This document shows positions 16,320-23,483 of a stretch of 64,000 nt of DNA, in pieces. The notes under the pieces are model-generated. The model was not told the origin of the DNA and did not search any database. It saw nothing but the letters and a program-made list of their open reading frames with translations. A program made the translations under genes and the position numbers. The stretch spans positions 124,001 to 188,000 of the forward strand of contig JAEWFA010000065.1 of the NCBI GenBank assembly GCA_023389055.1, given 5' to 3'. Each line of letters starts with the position of its first letter. Position 1 is the stretch's first letter. The DNA is from Pseudomonadota bacterium. Lineage in GTDB: Bacteria > Pseudomonadota > Gammaproteobacteria > Burkholderiales > Burkholderiaceae_E.

Positions 16320-17863
16320 CGAAGATGCCCATTCGCAGGCTGTCGCCGCTGTTCCTGCTGCTGTCGCTGGCCGGGTGCAGCGTGGCGCCCCCGTACGATC
16401 CGCCGCAGCCCGTGCTGCCGGCCGTCTTCAAGGAGGCCCCGCGCGACGTGGATGCCGCGGCGTGGAAGCCCGCCGAACCGGGCGATGGCGCCGCCCGCGG
16501 TGCCTGGTGGACGGTGTTCGGCGATCCGCGGCTCGACGAACTGCAGCGCCAGGCACTGCAGGCAAACCAGACGCTGCAGGCCGGCATCGCGCGCGTCGAG
16601 CGCTCGCGCGCGCTGGCTCGCGCAGCCGGCGCGGATCGCTTCCCGCAGATCGACGTCGGCGCGGGTGTCACGCGGTTTCGCGCGTCGCCGGCCTCGCTCG
16701 GGCTGCCCGCCGATGCCGCGGTGTCGCCGCAGACCGCGTGGCGCGCGAACGTGGGGGCGGGCTACGAGGTGGACCTGTTCGGACGGGTGAAGAGCGCGCT
16801 CGCGGCGGCGCAGGCCGATGCCGAGCAAGACCAGGCGCTGCTGCGGTCGCTGCTTCTCGCGATCCAGGCCGACGTCGCGCAGCACTACCTGCTGCTGCGC
16901 TGGCTCGATACCGAGATCGGCCTGCTCGAGGACACCGTGGCGCTTCGCGCCGACGCCGTCGGGATCATCGACCGCCGGGTGCGGGAAGGCGAGGCGGGCG
17001 AACTGGACCTCGCGCGTGCGCGCACGGAACTGTCCAATGCGCGTTCGGATCGGATCGCGCTCACGCGCACGCGCGCCGAGATCGAGCACGCGCTCGCGGT
17101 GCTGCTCGGCATGGCGCCGGCGCAATTGACGATCGAGGCCGAGCCGATCGTCTTTCGCCCCGTTGCGATTCCGCCCGGCGTCCCATCGGCGCTGCTCGAG
17201 CGGCGTGCCGACATAGCCGCTGCCGAACGGGCGATGGCCTCGGCCAACGCACGGATCGGCGTGACGCGCGCGGCGTACTTCCCGCGGCTGTCCCTCACCG
17301 GGCTGCTCGGCTTCGAGTCGGGCGAACTGGGCGACCTGTTCCGCAGCGCGAGCCGCACCTGGGCGCTCGGGCCGCTGGTGGGAACGATGCTGTCGATGAC
17401 GATCTTCGACGGCGGGCGGCGCGAAGCGGTCGAGACGGGCGCTGCTGCCGACTACGACCGTGCCGTCGCCGACTACCGGCAGACGGTGCTGACGGCGCTG
17501 CGCGAAGTCGAGGACAACCTGTCGGCGTTGCGCATTCTCGCCGAGCAGTCGCGCGAGGAATCACGGTCGGTCGAATCGGCGCGCCGCGCGGCGCAGCTCT
17601 CGTCGACGCGGTACCGCGAAGGCTACGTCAGCTACTTCGAGGTGATCGACGCCGAGCGGCAGGTGCTGGCCGCGCAACGCGCGGCGCTGCAGACCGACCG
17701 CGAACGCGCGCTGGCCACCGTTGCGCTCGTGCGCGCACTCGGGGGCGGCTGGCAACCGGCGTTGGACGCCGCGCCGTCGCAGTCCGGTCCAGGCGCTCAC
17801 CCGGACGATCAGGCGCGCCTGGCGAGCGCGCCCAGCACGAGCGAGGACAATGCCAACAGGTAG
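16316..17863 (+). CDS. RND outer-membrane efflux lipoprotein (OprN/NodT-like)
   Basis: A 515-residue outer-membrane factor. A lipoprotein signal (LFLLLSLAGC) is followed by VAPPYDPP, typical of OprM/NodT proteins. Two outer-membrane efflux repeats follow, each with long helices and the conserved GYEVDLFGRV and SALLERRADIAAAERAMASANARIGV motifs, and REVEDNLSALRILAEQ near the end. ATG at 16316 overlaps the pump stop; ATG at 16325 is an alternative with a better-spaced GAGG. The last about 20 residues are polar and overlap the minus-strand DUF1772 fragment by 55 bp, so the original stop may have been lost. Third gene of a complete tripartite operon. Confidence 0.93.
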   Translation: MTKMPIRRLSPLFLLLSLAGCSVAPPYDPPQPVLPAVFKEAPRDVDAAAWKPAEPGDGAARGAWWTVFGDPRLDELQRQALQANQTLQAGIARVERSRALARAAGADRFPQIDVGAGVTRFRASPASLGLPADAAVSPQTAWRANVGAGYEVDLFGRVKSALAAAQADAEQDQALLRSLLLAIQADVAQHYLLLRWLDTEIGLLEDTVALRADAVGIIDRRVREGEAGELDLARARTELSNARSDRIALTRTRAEIEHALAVLLGMAPAQLTIEAEPIVFRPVAIPPGVPSALLERRADIAAAERAMASANARIGVTRAAYFPRLSLTGLLGFESGELGDLFRSASRTWALGPLVGTMLSMTIFDGGRREAVETGAAADYDRAVADYRQTVLTALREVEDNLSALRILAEQSREESRSVESARRAAQLSSTRYREGYVSYFEVIDAERQVLAAQRAALQTDRERALATVALVRALGGGWQPALDAAPSQSGPGAHPDDQARLASAPSTSEDNANR

Positions 17864-18060
17864 AGCAGGGCGCCGGCCGCGTGCGAGTACTCCCAGCGTG
17901 CGCGCAGCACCTCCCGGTTCGCGGGTAGCGTCTCCCAGTCCTGCATCGCCTGGTTGACCGGGAAGGTGACCGAAAAGAACACGACGAGCGAGAGCGCGAT
18001 GTACAGCGCCGCGAAGACCGAATGGCCGGCGCGCGCGCCCTGCTGGTGCTGCACGCGCAT
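17809..18060 (-). pseudogene. C-terminal half of a DUF1772 membrane protein
   Basis: An 83-residue frame with two hydrophobic segments: AALYIALSLVVFFSVTFPVN and AGALLYLLALSSLVLGAL. The segment VTFPVNQAMQDWETLP...RARWEYSHAAGALLYLLAL matches the second half of DUF1772 proteins (usually about 150 residues and four helices); the first two helices are absent and only 32 bp separate this frame from the VOC gene upstream. An ATG at 18060 has a strong GGAGGG just before it, so the remnant could still be translated. Most likely a 5'-truncated gene. Confidence 0.6.
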
Positions 18061-18092
18061 TCGCCCTCCGAGGCCGGCGGCATCCAGCGCCG

Positions 18093-18464
18093 CTATTGCC
18101 GCGAATGCAGCCCGATCATGTTGCCTTCCGTGTCGACGGCCAGCGCGATGTAGCCGTACTCTCCGATCGCGAACTTCCCTCGCTCCAGCCGTCCGCCTGC
18201 GTTGGCCACGCGCGCCGCCTGGACGGCGCAGTCCTCGCAGCTGAAGTAGATGATCACGCCGTTGCCGCCGCCGTCGAAGCCCGGCTTTCGTACCAGTGCA
18301 CCGGCTGCGCCTGCGGCGCCCATCCGCATCGGGAACGCGAGCATCTCGAGTTCGGCGCCGCCGAGTTGCTGCAGGCTGCACGCGAAAACGGTTTCGTAGA
18401 AGCGCTGCGCTCGCGGCATGTCGCGCACGTAGATCTCGAACCAGCCGACGGGATTGTCCTTCAT
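18093..18464 (-). CDS. VOC family protein (glyoxalase/bleomycin-resistance fold)
   Basis: A 123-residue, full-length protein. It reads through both beta-alpha-beta-beta-beta modules: GWFEIYVRDMPRAQRFYETVF, LEMLAFPMR, GALVRKPGF, GVIIYFSCEDCAVQAARVANAGGRL and GEYGYIALAVDTEGNMIGLHS. The SCEDC pair and the D(T/P)EGN turn are typical of a subfamily with unknown substrate. ATG at 18464 is preceded by AAGGAGCAA. It is the only apparently intact gene between two broken ones in this minus-strand operon. Confidence 0.85.
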   Translation of the reverse strand: MKDNPVGWFEIYVRDMPRAQRFYETVFACSLQQLGGAELEMLAFPMRMGAAGAAGALVRKPGFDGGGNGVIIYFSCEDCAVQAARVANAGGRLERGKFAIGEYGYIALAVDTEGNMIGLHSRQ

Positions 18465-18480
18465 TGCTTTGCTCCTTGAC

Positions 18481-18687
18481 GCCGGCGCGGCGCCACAACG
18501 GATTGGCGCGGGCGACGTGGCCGACCAGCATTGCGTTCGGCGCGGCTTGCGGCTTCAGCAACAGCGGAACGTGATCGGCGTGCAACTCGCCTTCGGCGTG
18601 CATCACGACCGTTGCGAGGGGATGCTCACGCAGGAACGCATGCAGCACCTCGGTGCGCGGTTCCTCGAATGGCTTCGGGAGATACAT
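18481..18687 (-). pseudogene. 5' fragment of a PaiB-type FMN-binding regulator
   Basis: The first 69 codons (MYLPKPFEEPRTEVLHAF ... ADHVPLLLKP ... LVGHVARANPLWRRAG) match the N-terminus of PaiB-family FMN-binding negative regulators, normally about 205-215 residues. Homology stops after ANPLWRRAG, and the frame then runs into the ribosome site and coding region of the VOC gene in another frame. The conserved downstream parts expected in this family (an AVF..P.AY.SP.WY stretch and later) are missing. The simplest reading is a deletion that joined the PaiB 5' end to the VOC gene. The frame stays open to 17809 without meaning. Confidence 0.65.
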
Positions 18688-18705
18688 GGCTTAGGGGGGT
18701 TCGGT

Positions 18706-19047
18706 TCAATCGATGCGCGCATCCACGTATACCCACGCGGTCCGGCCCGACGCCAGTTGCGCCGCAACGCGACGATAGGCGTCGACCTCGTAGCGGTCTG
18801 CGTGCACGAGCTCGTCGTCGGTGATTTCGAAGACGGTTCCGGCCACGCGGCTGTCGGGGTCGTCGCAATGCCGCACGATCGGATGGTGCGTGCGTCCGCT
18901 CGCGGCGACGACCGCCTCGTCGTCGATGCGCAGCAACGACTGCTCGTAGCCGACCAGCGCGTCGGGCGTACCGGCGAGGCGCCTGCCGAAGGTCGCCAGC
19001 TGGACGTCTTCCTGCTGCAACGTTCCGTACGAAAAGAGAAGGGGCAT
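18706..19047 (-). CDS. Gamma-glutamylcyclotransferase (AIG2-like)
   Basis: A 113-residue protein of the GGCT/AIG2 fold. The hallmark YGTL loop occurs at the start (PLLFSYGTLQQEDVQLATFGRRL), the catalytic-type acidic residue lies in VAGTVFEITDDELVHADRYEVDAY, and the end is GRTAWVYVDAR. The length matches stand-alone family members. Such enzymes form 5-oxoproline from gamma-glutamyl compounds, though many members have no proven substrate. ATG at 19047 lies downstream of the GFA gene by 20 bp, in the same operon. Confidence 0.85.
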   Translation of the reverse strand: MPLLFSYGTLQQEDVQLATFGRRLAGTPDALVGYEQSLLRIDDEAVVAASGRTHHPIVRHCDDPDSRVAGTVFEITDDELVHADRYEVDAYRRVAAQLASGRTAWVYVDARID

Positions 19048-19067
19048 GGATTCGTCGGCCTCCGGCT

Positions 19068-19379
19068 TCAGCGCTGCCCCGCGTCGGGCAACTCGTTCAT
19101 GCGCGACACCCAGGGTAGCGCCGAAGCCGTCCAGATCTGCTCGCCCGGCGCGAGCGCGGCGCGCTGTGCGACGCGATGGTTGCCGCTCTGGGCGACCTTC
19201 ACGTAGCGCTTCGCCTGGCCGTGCAGCTCGAAGCGATCGACCGAAGCGGCGACCGAGACGCGAAACGGTGAACCCGAGAGCACCTGGCAGTCGGTGCAGT
19301 GGCAGACCGAGACGCGCGTCGGGTCCACCTCGGCAGTGAACGAGATTTTTCCGCAGTGGCAGCTGCCGTCGATCTTCAT
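19068..19379 (-). CDS. GFA family protein, lacking the second zinc-binding segment
   Basis: A 103-residue protein. The start GSCHCGKISFTAEVDPTRVSVCHCTDCQVLSGSPFRVSV matches the glutathione-dependent formaldehyde-activating (GFA) domain with its CxCG and CxCxxC zinc ligands. The end PGEQIWTASALPWV also matches. Between SGNHRVAQ and RAALAPGEQ about 27-30 residues are missing that normally hold the FCxxCGTPIY ligands and following strands. The frame is kept. The protein could fold only partly and would lack one zinc site. Its ATG overlaps the stop of the reductase gene (ATGA). Confidence 0.7.
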   Translation of the reverse strand: MKIDGSCHCGKISFTAEVDPTRVSVCHCTDCQVLSGSPFRVSVAASVDRFELHGQAKRYVKVAQSGNHRVAQRAALAPGEQIWTASALPWVSRMNELPDAGQR

Positions 19380-20035
19380 CGGCCCGTGTCCGTCTTGCGG
19401 AGAACGAAGTGCGTGACGCGGTGCGTCGCAACGTGCTCGACGCACTGGTAGCCCAGCGCCGGGAGGTCAAGACCGACGAAGAGGTTCTCGCCCGAGCCGA
19501 GCAGCACCGGCGCGACGGCGAGGTGCATCCGATCGATCGCGCCCATCCGCAGGTACTGCCGGATCGTCGACACGCCGCCTCCGATTCGGACGTCTTCGCC
19601 CTTCGCTGCGTCGAGCGCGCGCGACAACGCGCGCTCGATTCCGTCGGTGACGAAGTGGAAGGTCGTTCCGCCGCTCATCTCGATCGACGCGCGGGGGTGA
19701 TGAGTCAGTACGAACACCGGGCACCGGTACGGCGGCTCGTCGCCCCACCAGCCTTTCCAGCTCTCGTCGGGCCACGGGCCGCGTACCGGACCGAACATGT
19801 TGCGCCCGAGGATCCACGCGCCTATGCCGTCGAACCCGCGCGCCGCGACGTCGTCGTCGGCGCCGCTCTCGCCGTCATCGGCTCCGAGGATCCGTTTGCG
19901 GAAGGTGCGCGTGGCAAAGGCCCACTCGTGCAACGCCATCGCGCCGCGGCCCAGCGGATTCTCCAGGCTCTGCCCGGGGCCCGCGCCGTACCCGTCCAGC
20001 GAGAGAGAGAAACTTTCGACGCGAATCGACGCCAT
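19376..20035 (-). CDS. Dihydrofolate reductase / RibD C-terminal-like protein
   Basis: A 219-residue protein with the RibD C-terminal/DHFR fold. It starts ASIRVESFSLSLDGYGAGPGQS, has DGIGAWILGRNMFGPVRGPW (nucleotide-facing loop), FVLTHHPRASIEMSGGTTFHFVTDG and GGGVSTIRQYLRMGAIDRMHLAVAPVLLGSGENLF, which is the NADPH-binding region. The length is normal, so this gene escaped the deletions seen downstream. The true substrate is unknown; it is unlikely to be the housekeeping folate enzyme. First recognisable intact gene of the minus-strand operon running to 17809. Confidence 0.85.
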   Translation of the reverse strand: MASIRVESFSLSLDGYGAGPGQSLENPLGRGAMALHEWAFATRTFRKRILGADDGESGADDDVAARGFDGIGAWILGRNMFGPVRGPWPDESWKGWWGDEPPYRCPVFVLTHHPRASIEMSGGTTFHFVTDGIERALSRALDAAKGEDVRIGGGVSTIRQYLRMGAIDRMHLAVAPVLLGSGENLFVGLDLPALGYQCVEHVATHRVTHFVLRKTDTGR

Positions 20036-20457
20036 CGTTCACCTCACGGCATCATGATTTGAGCGGCGCCAGCAAGAACAGCGGCAGCGAGAACCGCGAT
20101 CCACGTTCGCATCGAAGGCCTCGTGTCCGCTGATCGACAGGAGCGGCGTTGTTGCGATTCGTATTCGTTATACGCCGCCCGCGTCGATCCGGGAATGTTG
20201 GCGATGCCTGCCGGATGCGGCGCTCGCGCGTGATCGGCCCGTGGCGAGAAAGCGGTCCGGCAGTCGCCGGGGTGGTGCCTCGTTTCGTCGCAACGACGAC
20301 GCTGACAGCCCGAGGGTTTCGCGGGCGAAGACGTCCCGGCGCGCGACGCTGCGAACGCCGAACACCAGGTATCCGAGGCGCATGGAGAAGCCAGCAGCGG
20401 CGGTGTTCATCGAAGTCTCCCGTAGAATGGAGTTGTTGACTGAGATTACATTTTTGC
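20036..20457 (-). other. Gene-poor stretch with a possible eroded small membrane-protein gene
   Basis: No intact gene was found here. On the minus strand an ATG at 20410 with a strong GGGAGA site opens MNTAAAGFSMRLGYLVFGV, which looks like the start of a small membrane protein, but the frame then becomes Arg-rich nonsense to 20168. Near the other end, in a different frame, 20112-20044 encodes MRTWIAVLAAAVLAGAAQIMMP, one hydrophobic helix ending 8 bp before the reductase ATG. These could be the two ends of one decayed gene. The right end (20434-20474) is AT-rich and holds the regulator promoter. Confidence 0.4.
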
Positions 20458-20484
20458 ATGGCATATTCAAAAACGAATGCTATG
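20457..20484. promoter_or_regulatory. Imperfect inverted repeat in an AT-rich patch, possible TetR operator
   Basis: The arms CATGGCATATTC (20457-20468) and GAATGCTATG (20475-20484) are nearly complementary around a 6-base A-rich centre. A TTGACT hexamer at 20436 could be the -35 box of the regulator gene. The repeat covers the first two candidate start codons, as would fit autorepression. Seen in sequence; the role is inferred. Confidence 0.35.
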
Positions 20485-21183
20485 ACCAAAACATCCGCAG
20501 GGTCGATGCGGGCGTTGCCCGAAAACCTCGTGTCTTCGATGTTCGCCGTCGAGCCGGGGTTGCCGAAGCGCGAGCGCACGCGTCGACAGTTGCTCGCCGC
20601 TGCGCTCGGCGTCTTCTCGGCGCGGGGAATCGCCGCGGCGACGATGCAGGAGATTGCAGTCGCCGCCGGGATGACCGTGGGAACGGTCTACAACCACTTC
20701 AGCACCAAGGAGGACATCGCACGCCAGCTCGGCGTGCGCGTTGCCGAAACGCTCAGCCATGGCATCGCCGAGAGCCAGAAGAACGTCGACGAGGGCGCTC
20801 GTCGGATGGCGATCGGCAACCGGCGCTACCTGTGGCTCGCCGAGACGAGCCCGGAATGGGCGATGCTCCTGCTCGAGTTCGGCGAGGCGACGCCCGAATT
20901 CTCCGCGACGCTCGAGCCCTTCGTGCTCGCCGACCTGCGCCTCGGCGTGCGGCAGAAGGCCTTCCGCGTCGCCAGCGAGGCCGTCGCGCTCGACCTGATC
21001 CGGGGCACGATCGCGTACGCGCTGCGTCGCATCGCGGCCGGCCACGCGCCGCCGCGGCATGCGATCGCGGCGACGGCCACCGTCCTGCGCGGACTCGGCA
21101 TGGACTTCGACGAAGCGCTCGCAGTGGCTCGCATGCCGCTTCCCGAACTACCGTTGCAGCGCGATGCGCCCCGCGCGCGCTAG
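20458..21183 (+). CDS. TetR/AcrR family transcriptional regulator
   Basis: A regulator of up to 241 residues. The DNA-binding region is KRERTRRQLLAAALGVFSARGIAAATMQEIAVAAGMTVGTVYNHFSTKEDIARQL, with the helix-turn-helix at TMQEIAVAAGMTVGTVYNHF. The C-terminal ligand/dimer domain is all-helical and of TetR type (LWLAETSPEWAMLLLEFGEAT). The start is uncertain: ATGs at 20458, 20482 and 20506 are all in frame and before the conserved domain. It is divergent from the reductase operon across the eroded region and followed by a GST gene 30 bp downstream. Either neighbour could be its target. Confidence 0.88.
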   Translation: MAYSKTNAMTKTSAGSMRALPENLVSSMFAVEPGLPKRERTRRQLLAAALGVFSARGIAAATMQEIAVAAGMTVGTVYNHFSTKEDIARQLGVRVAETLSHGIAESQKNVDEGARRMAIGNRRYLWLAETSPEWAMLLLEFGEATPEFSATLEPFVLADLRLGVRQKAFRVASEAVALDLIRGTIAYALRRIAAGHAPPRHAIAATATVLRGLGMDFDEALAVARMPLPELPLQRDAPRAR

Positions 21184-21213
21184 GATTTCGGCGTGTCGAC
21201 CTGGGAGACGAAC

Positions 21214-21849
21214 GTGAAGCTCTGCGGATTCCGCATCAGCAACTACCACAACAAGGTACGGCTCGTGCTGCTCGAGCGGGGTATCGCGCACGAGGAGGAC
21301 GATGCGCAGAAGCCGTCGCAGCAGGCAGACTTCCTCGAGCGCTCGGTGCTGGGCAAGGTGCCGTTCCTGGAGGTCGGCGACTCGGTGCTGACCGAATCGG
21401 ACGTCATCTGCGAATACCTCGAGGATGCTTATCCGCAGCGTCCGCTGCTGCCGCGCGATCCGCTACAGCGCGCCAAGGTGCGCGAACTGAACCGCTACAT
21501 CGAACTGCACGTCGAACTGGTCGCGCGGCGCCTGTACCGCGAAACGTTTTTCGGCGGGAAGGTGTCCGACGAGACGAAGCGCGAGGTGGAGCGCGCACTC
21601 GACAAGGGCGTCCGCGGCCTCGCCTGCCTGGCGAAATTCGACCCCTACATCGCCGGCGCCGAACTCACCCTCGCCGACTGCGCGGCGTTCGTGCACCTGC
21701 CGGTCGTGTCTCTGGCCTCGAAGGCCGCCTACGGACGCGACGTGCTGGAGCCGATCGGTCCGCTGAAGAGCTACCTGAAGATGCTTGCCGAGCGCGCGGC
21801 GTTCGCAGAGGTGAACCGCGGTCGTCGGGAGGCGGTTTCGGCGCTTTGA
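21214..21849 (+). CDS. Glutathione S-transferase family protein
   Basis: A 211-residue GST. The thioredoxin-like N-terminal domain reads VKLCGFRISNYHNKVRLVLLERGIAHEE, then VLGKVPFLEVGDSVLTESDVICEYLED, where VPFL precedes the cis-Pro turn and ESDVICEYL binds the glutathione glutamyl group. The helical C-terminal domain follows (ELTLADCAAFVHLPVV). The GTG at 21214 is preferred over GTG 21193 because GGGAG lies at 21203-21207 and the family begins with (M)KLxGF. It is not of the zeta (maleylpyruvate isomerase) type, which would show SSCSWRVR. Probably co-transcribed with the TetR gene. Confidence 0.88.
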   Translation: MKLCGFRISNYHNKVRLVLLERGIAHEEDDAQKPSQQADFLERSVLGKVPFLEVGDSVLTESDVICEYLEDAYPQRPLLPRDPLQRAKVRELNRYIELHVELVARRLYRETFFGGKVSDETKREVERALDKGVRGLACLAKFDPYIAGAELTLADCAAFVHLPVVSLASKAAYGRDVLEPIGPLKSYLKMLAERAAFAEVNRGRREAVSAL

Positions 21850-22074
21850 GGGGTCGAGGGGTCATCGGCCCCGGGGCGACCGGAAGCACCCGAAGGAGTG
21901 TCACCGCCAGGCCGTTACGCATCTGCCCGACAGGGCAGGGGCCCTCGAGGTTGCGCCTGGGACCGCCGGGGGCGCGGTCGGGTTGTCCAGCCAAAGGCTG
22001 GCGCTTTCCCGCGCCATAACCGGTGCCTGCGACGCCGTCGGCCGGTAGGCTGTGGAATGCGACGCCGTAGACCC

Positions 22075-23364
22075 TCAAGCCGCCTCCAGCGCCCTATCCA
22101 GATCCTCGATCAAGTCGTCGATGTGCTCGATGCCGATCGATAGGCGGATCATGTCCTCGCTGACGCCGGCCTTTGCGAGCTCCTCGGGCGCCAGCTGCCG
22201 GTGCGTCGTCGAAGCCGGGTGCGTGGCGAGCGACTTCGCGTCGCCGATGTTGACCAGCCGCGTGAAGAGCTGCAGCGCGTCGAGTACCCGCGCGCCCGCT
22301 TCGCGGCCGCCGGCCTTCTGCGCACCGGCCTTCACGCCGAACGAAAGGATCCCCGACGCGCGTCCGCCCATGTATTTCTGCACGAGCGCGTGATCGGGGT
22401 GCTCGGGCAGCCCCGCGTACTGCACCCAGCCCACCTTCGGATGCTTCTGCAGGTGCCGGGCGATCGCCGGCGAGTTCTCGCAGATGCGGTCCATGCGCAG
22501 CGGCAGCGTCTCGATCCCCTGCAGGATCAGGAATGCGTTGAACGGCGAGATCGCCGCACCGGTGTTTCGCAGCGGCACGACGCGTGCGCGTCCGATGTAC
22601 GCCGCCGGCCCCAGCGCTTCGGTGTAGACGACGCCGTGATAGCTTACGTCGGGCTCGTTCAGCCGCTTGAAGCGCGCCTTGTGCTCGGCCCACGGGAACT
22701 TGCCGCTGTCGACGATCGCGCCGCCGATGCTGTTGCCGTGTCCGCCCAGGTATTTCGTGAGCGCGTGCACGACGATGTCGGCGCCGTGCTCGAAGGGCCG
22801 GAACAGGTACGGGCTCGGCACCGTGTTGTCGACGACGAGCGGGATGCCGTGCGCATGCGCGACTTCGGCGAGCCGGGCGACGTCGACGACGTTGCCGAGC
22901 GGGTTGCCGATCGACTCGACGAAGATCAGCTTCGTGCGCGCATCGATCTTCGCCGCGAAGCTCTCGGGCTTGCTCGCGTCGGCGAAGCGCACTTCGATGC
23001 CCTGCTGCGGGAACGTATGCGCGAAAAGGTTGTAGGTGCCGCCGTACAGCGTGCTGGCCGAGACGATGTTGTCGCCCGCCTCGGTGATCGTCTGGATGGC
23101 GTAGGTGACCGCCGACATTCCCGAGGCGAGCGCGAGCGCGCCGACTCCGCCTTCGAGCGCCGCGACGCGCTGCTCGAGCACGTCCTCGGTCGGATTCATG
23201 ATTCGCGTGTAGATGTTGCCCGGTACCTTCAGGTCGAAGAGGTCTGCCCCGTGCTGCGCGCTATCGAACGCGTAGGCGACGGTCTGGTAGATCGGCACGG
23301 CGACCGATTTCGTCGTCGGCTCCGGCTTGTAGCCGGCGTGTACGGCCAGGGTTTCGATGCGCAT
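22075..23364 (-). CDS. metY: O-acetylhomoserine aminocarboxypropyltransferase (sulfhydrylase)
   Basis: A 429-residue PLP enzyme of the Cys/Met metabolism family, matching MetY in length and motifs. It forms homocysteine (and methionine) from O-acetylhomoserine and sulfide (or methanethiol). Signatures: NIYTRIMNPTEDVLEQRVAALEGG, LASGMSAVTYAI, SASTLYGGTYNLF, GNPLGNVVD, VVDNTVPSPYLFRP and the Schiff-base Lys204 in VVHALTKYLGGHGNSIGG. The longer insertions compared with cystathionine gamma-synthase (for example AYIGRARVVPLRNTGAAISPFNAFLILQG) are MetY-like. ATG at 23364 (MRIETLAVHAGY) is the family's usual start. No riboswitch was recognised in the 119 bp upstream. Confidence 0.95.
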   Translation of the reverse strand: MRIETLAVHAGYKPEPTTKSVAVPIYQTVAYAFDSAQHGADLFDLKVPGNIYTRIMNPTEDVLEQRVAALEGGVGALALASGMSAVTYAIQTITEAGDNIVSASTLYGGTYNLFAHTFPQQGIEVRFADASKPESFAAKIDARTKLIFVESIGNPLGNVVDVARLAEVAHAHGIPLVVDNTVPSPYLFRPFEHGADIVVHALTKYLGGHGNSIGGAIVDSGKFPWAEHKARFKRLNEPDVSYHGVVYTEALGPAAYIGRARVVPLRNTGAAISPFNAFLILQGIETLPLRMDRICENSPAIARHLQKHPKVGWVQYAGLPEHPDHALVQKYMGGRASGILSFGVKAGAQKAGGREAGARVLDALQLFTRLVNIGDAKSLATHPASTTHRQLAPEELAKAGVSEDMIRLSIGIEHIDDLIEDLDRALEAA

Positions 23365-23483
23365 GGCGGGTTCCGGTTCGGGTGGCGCAGCCGGCCGGGA
23401 AGGGCCTGCTAGCGAACCGGTGATTCTGCCAGCGCCGGGCGGCGCCGAATGCAATATGCGCGCGCCGAAGATGCTGATGCGGG

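Noticed and set aside
17809..18687. The single 292-codon frame treated as one fused protein
   Set aside because: Its middle part overlaps an intact VOC gene in another frame and is Arg-rich without homology; only the ends are recognisable.
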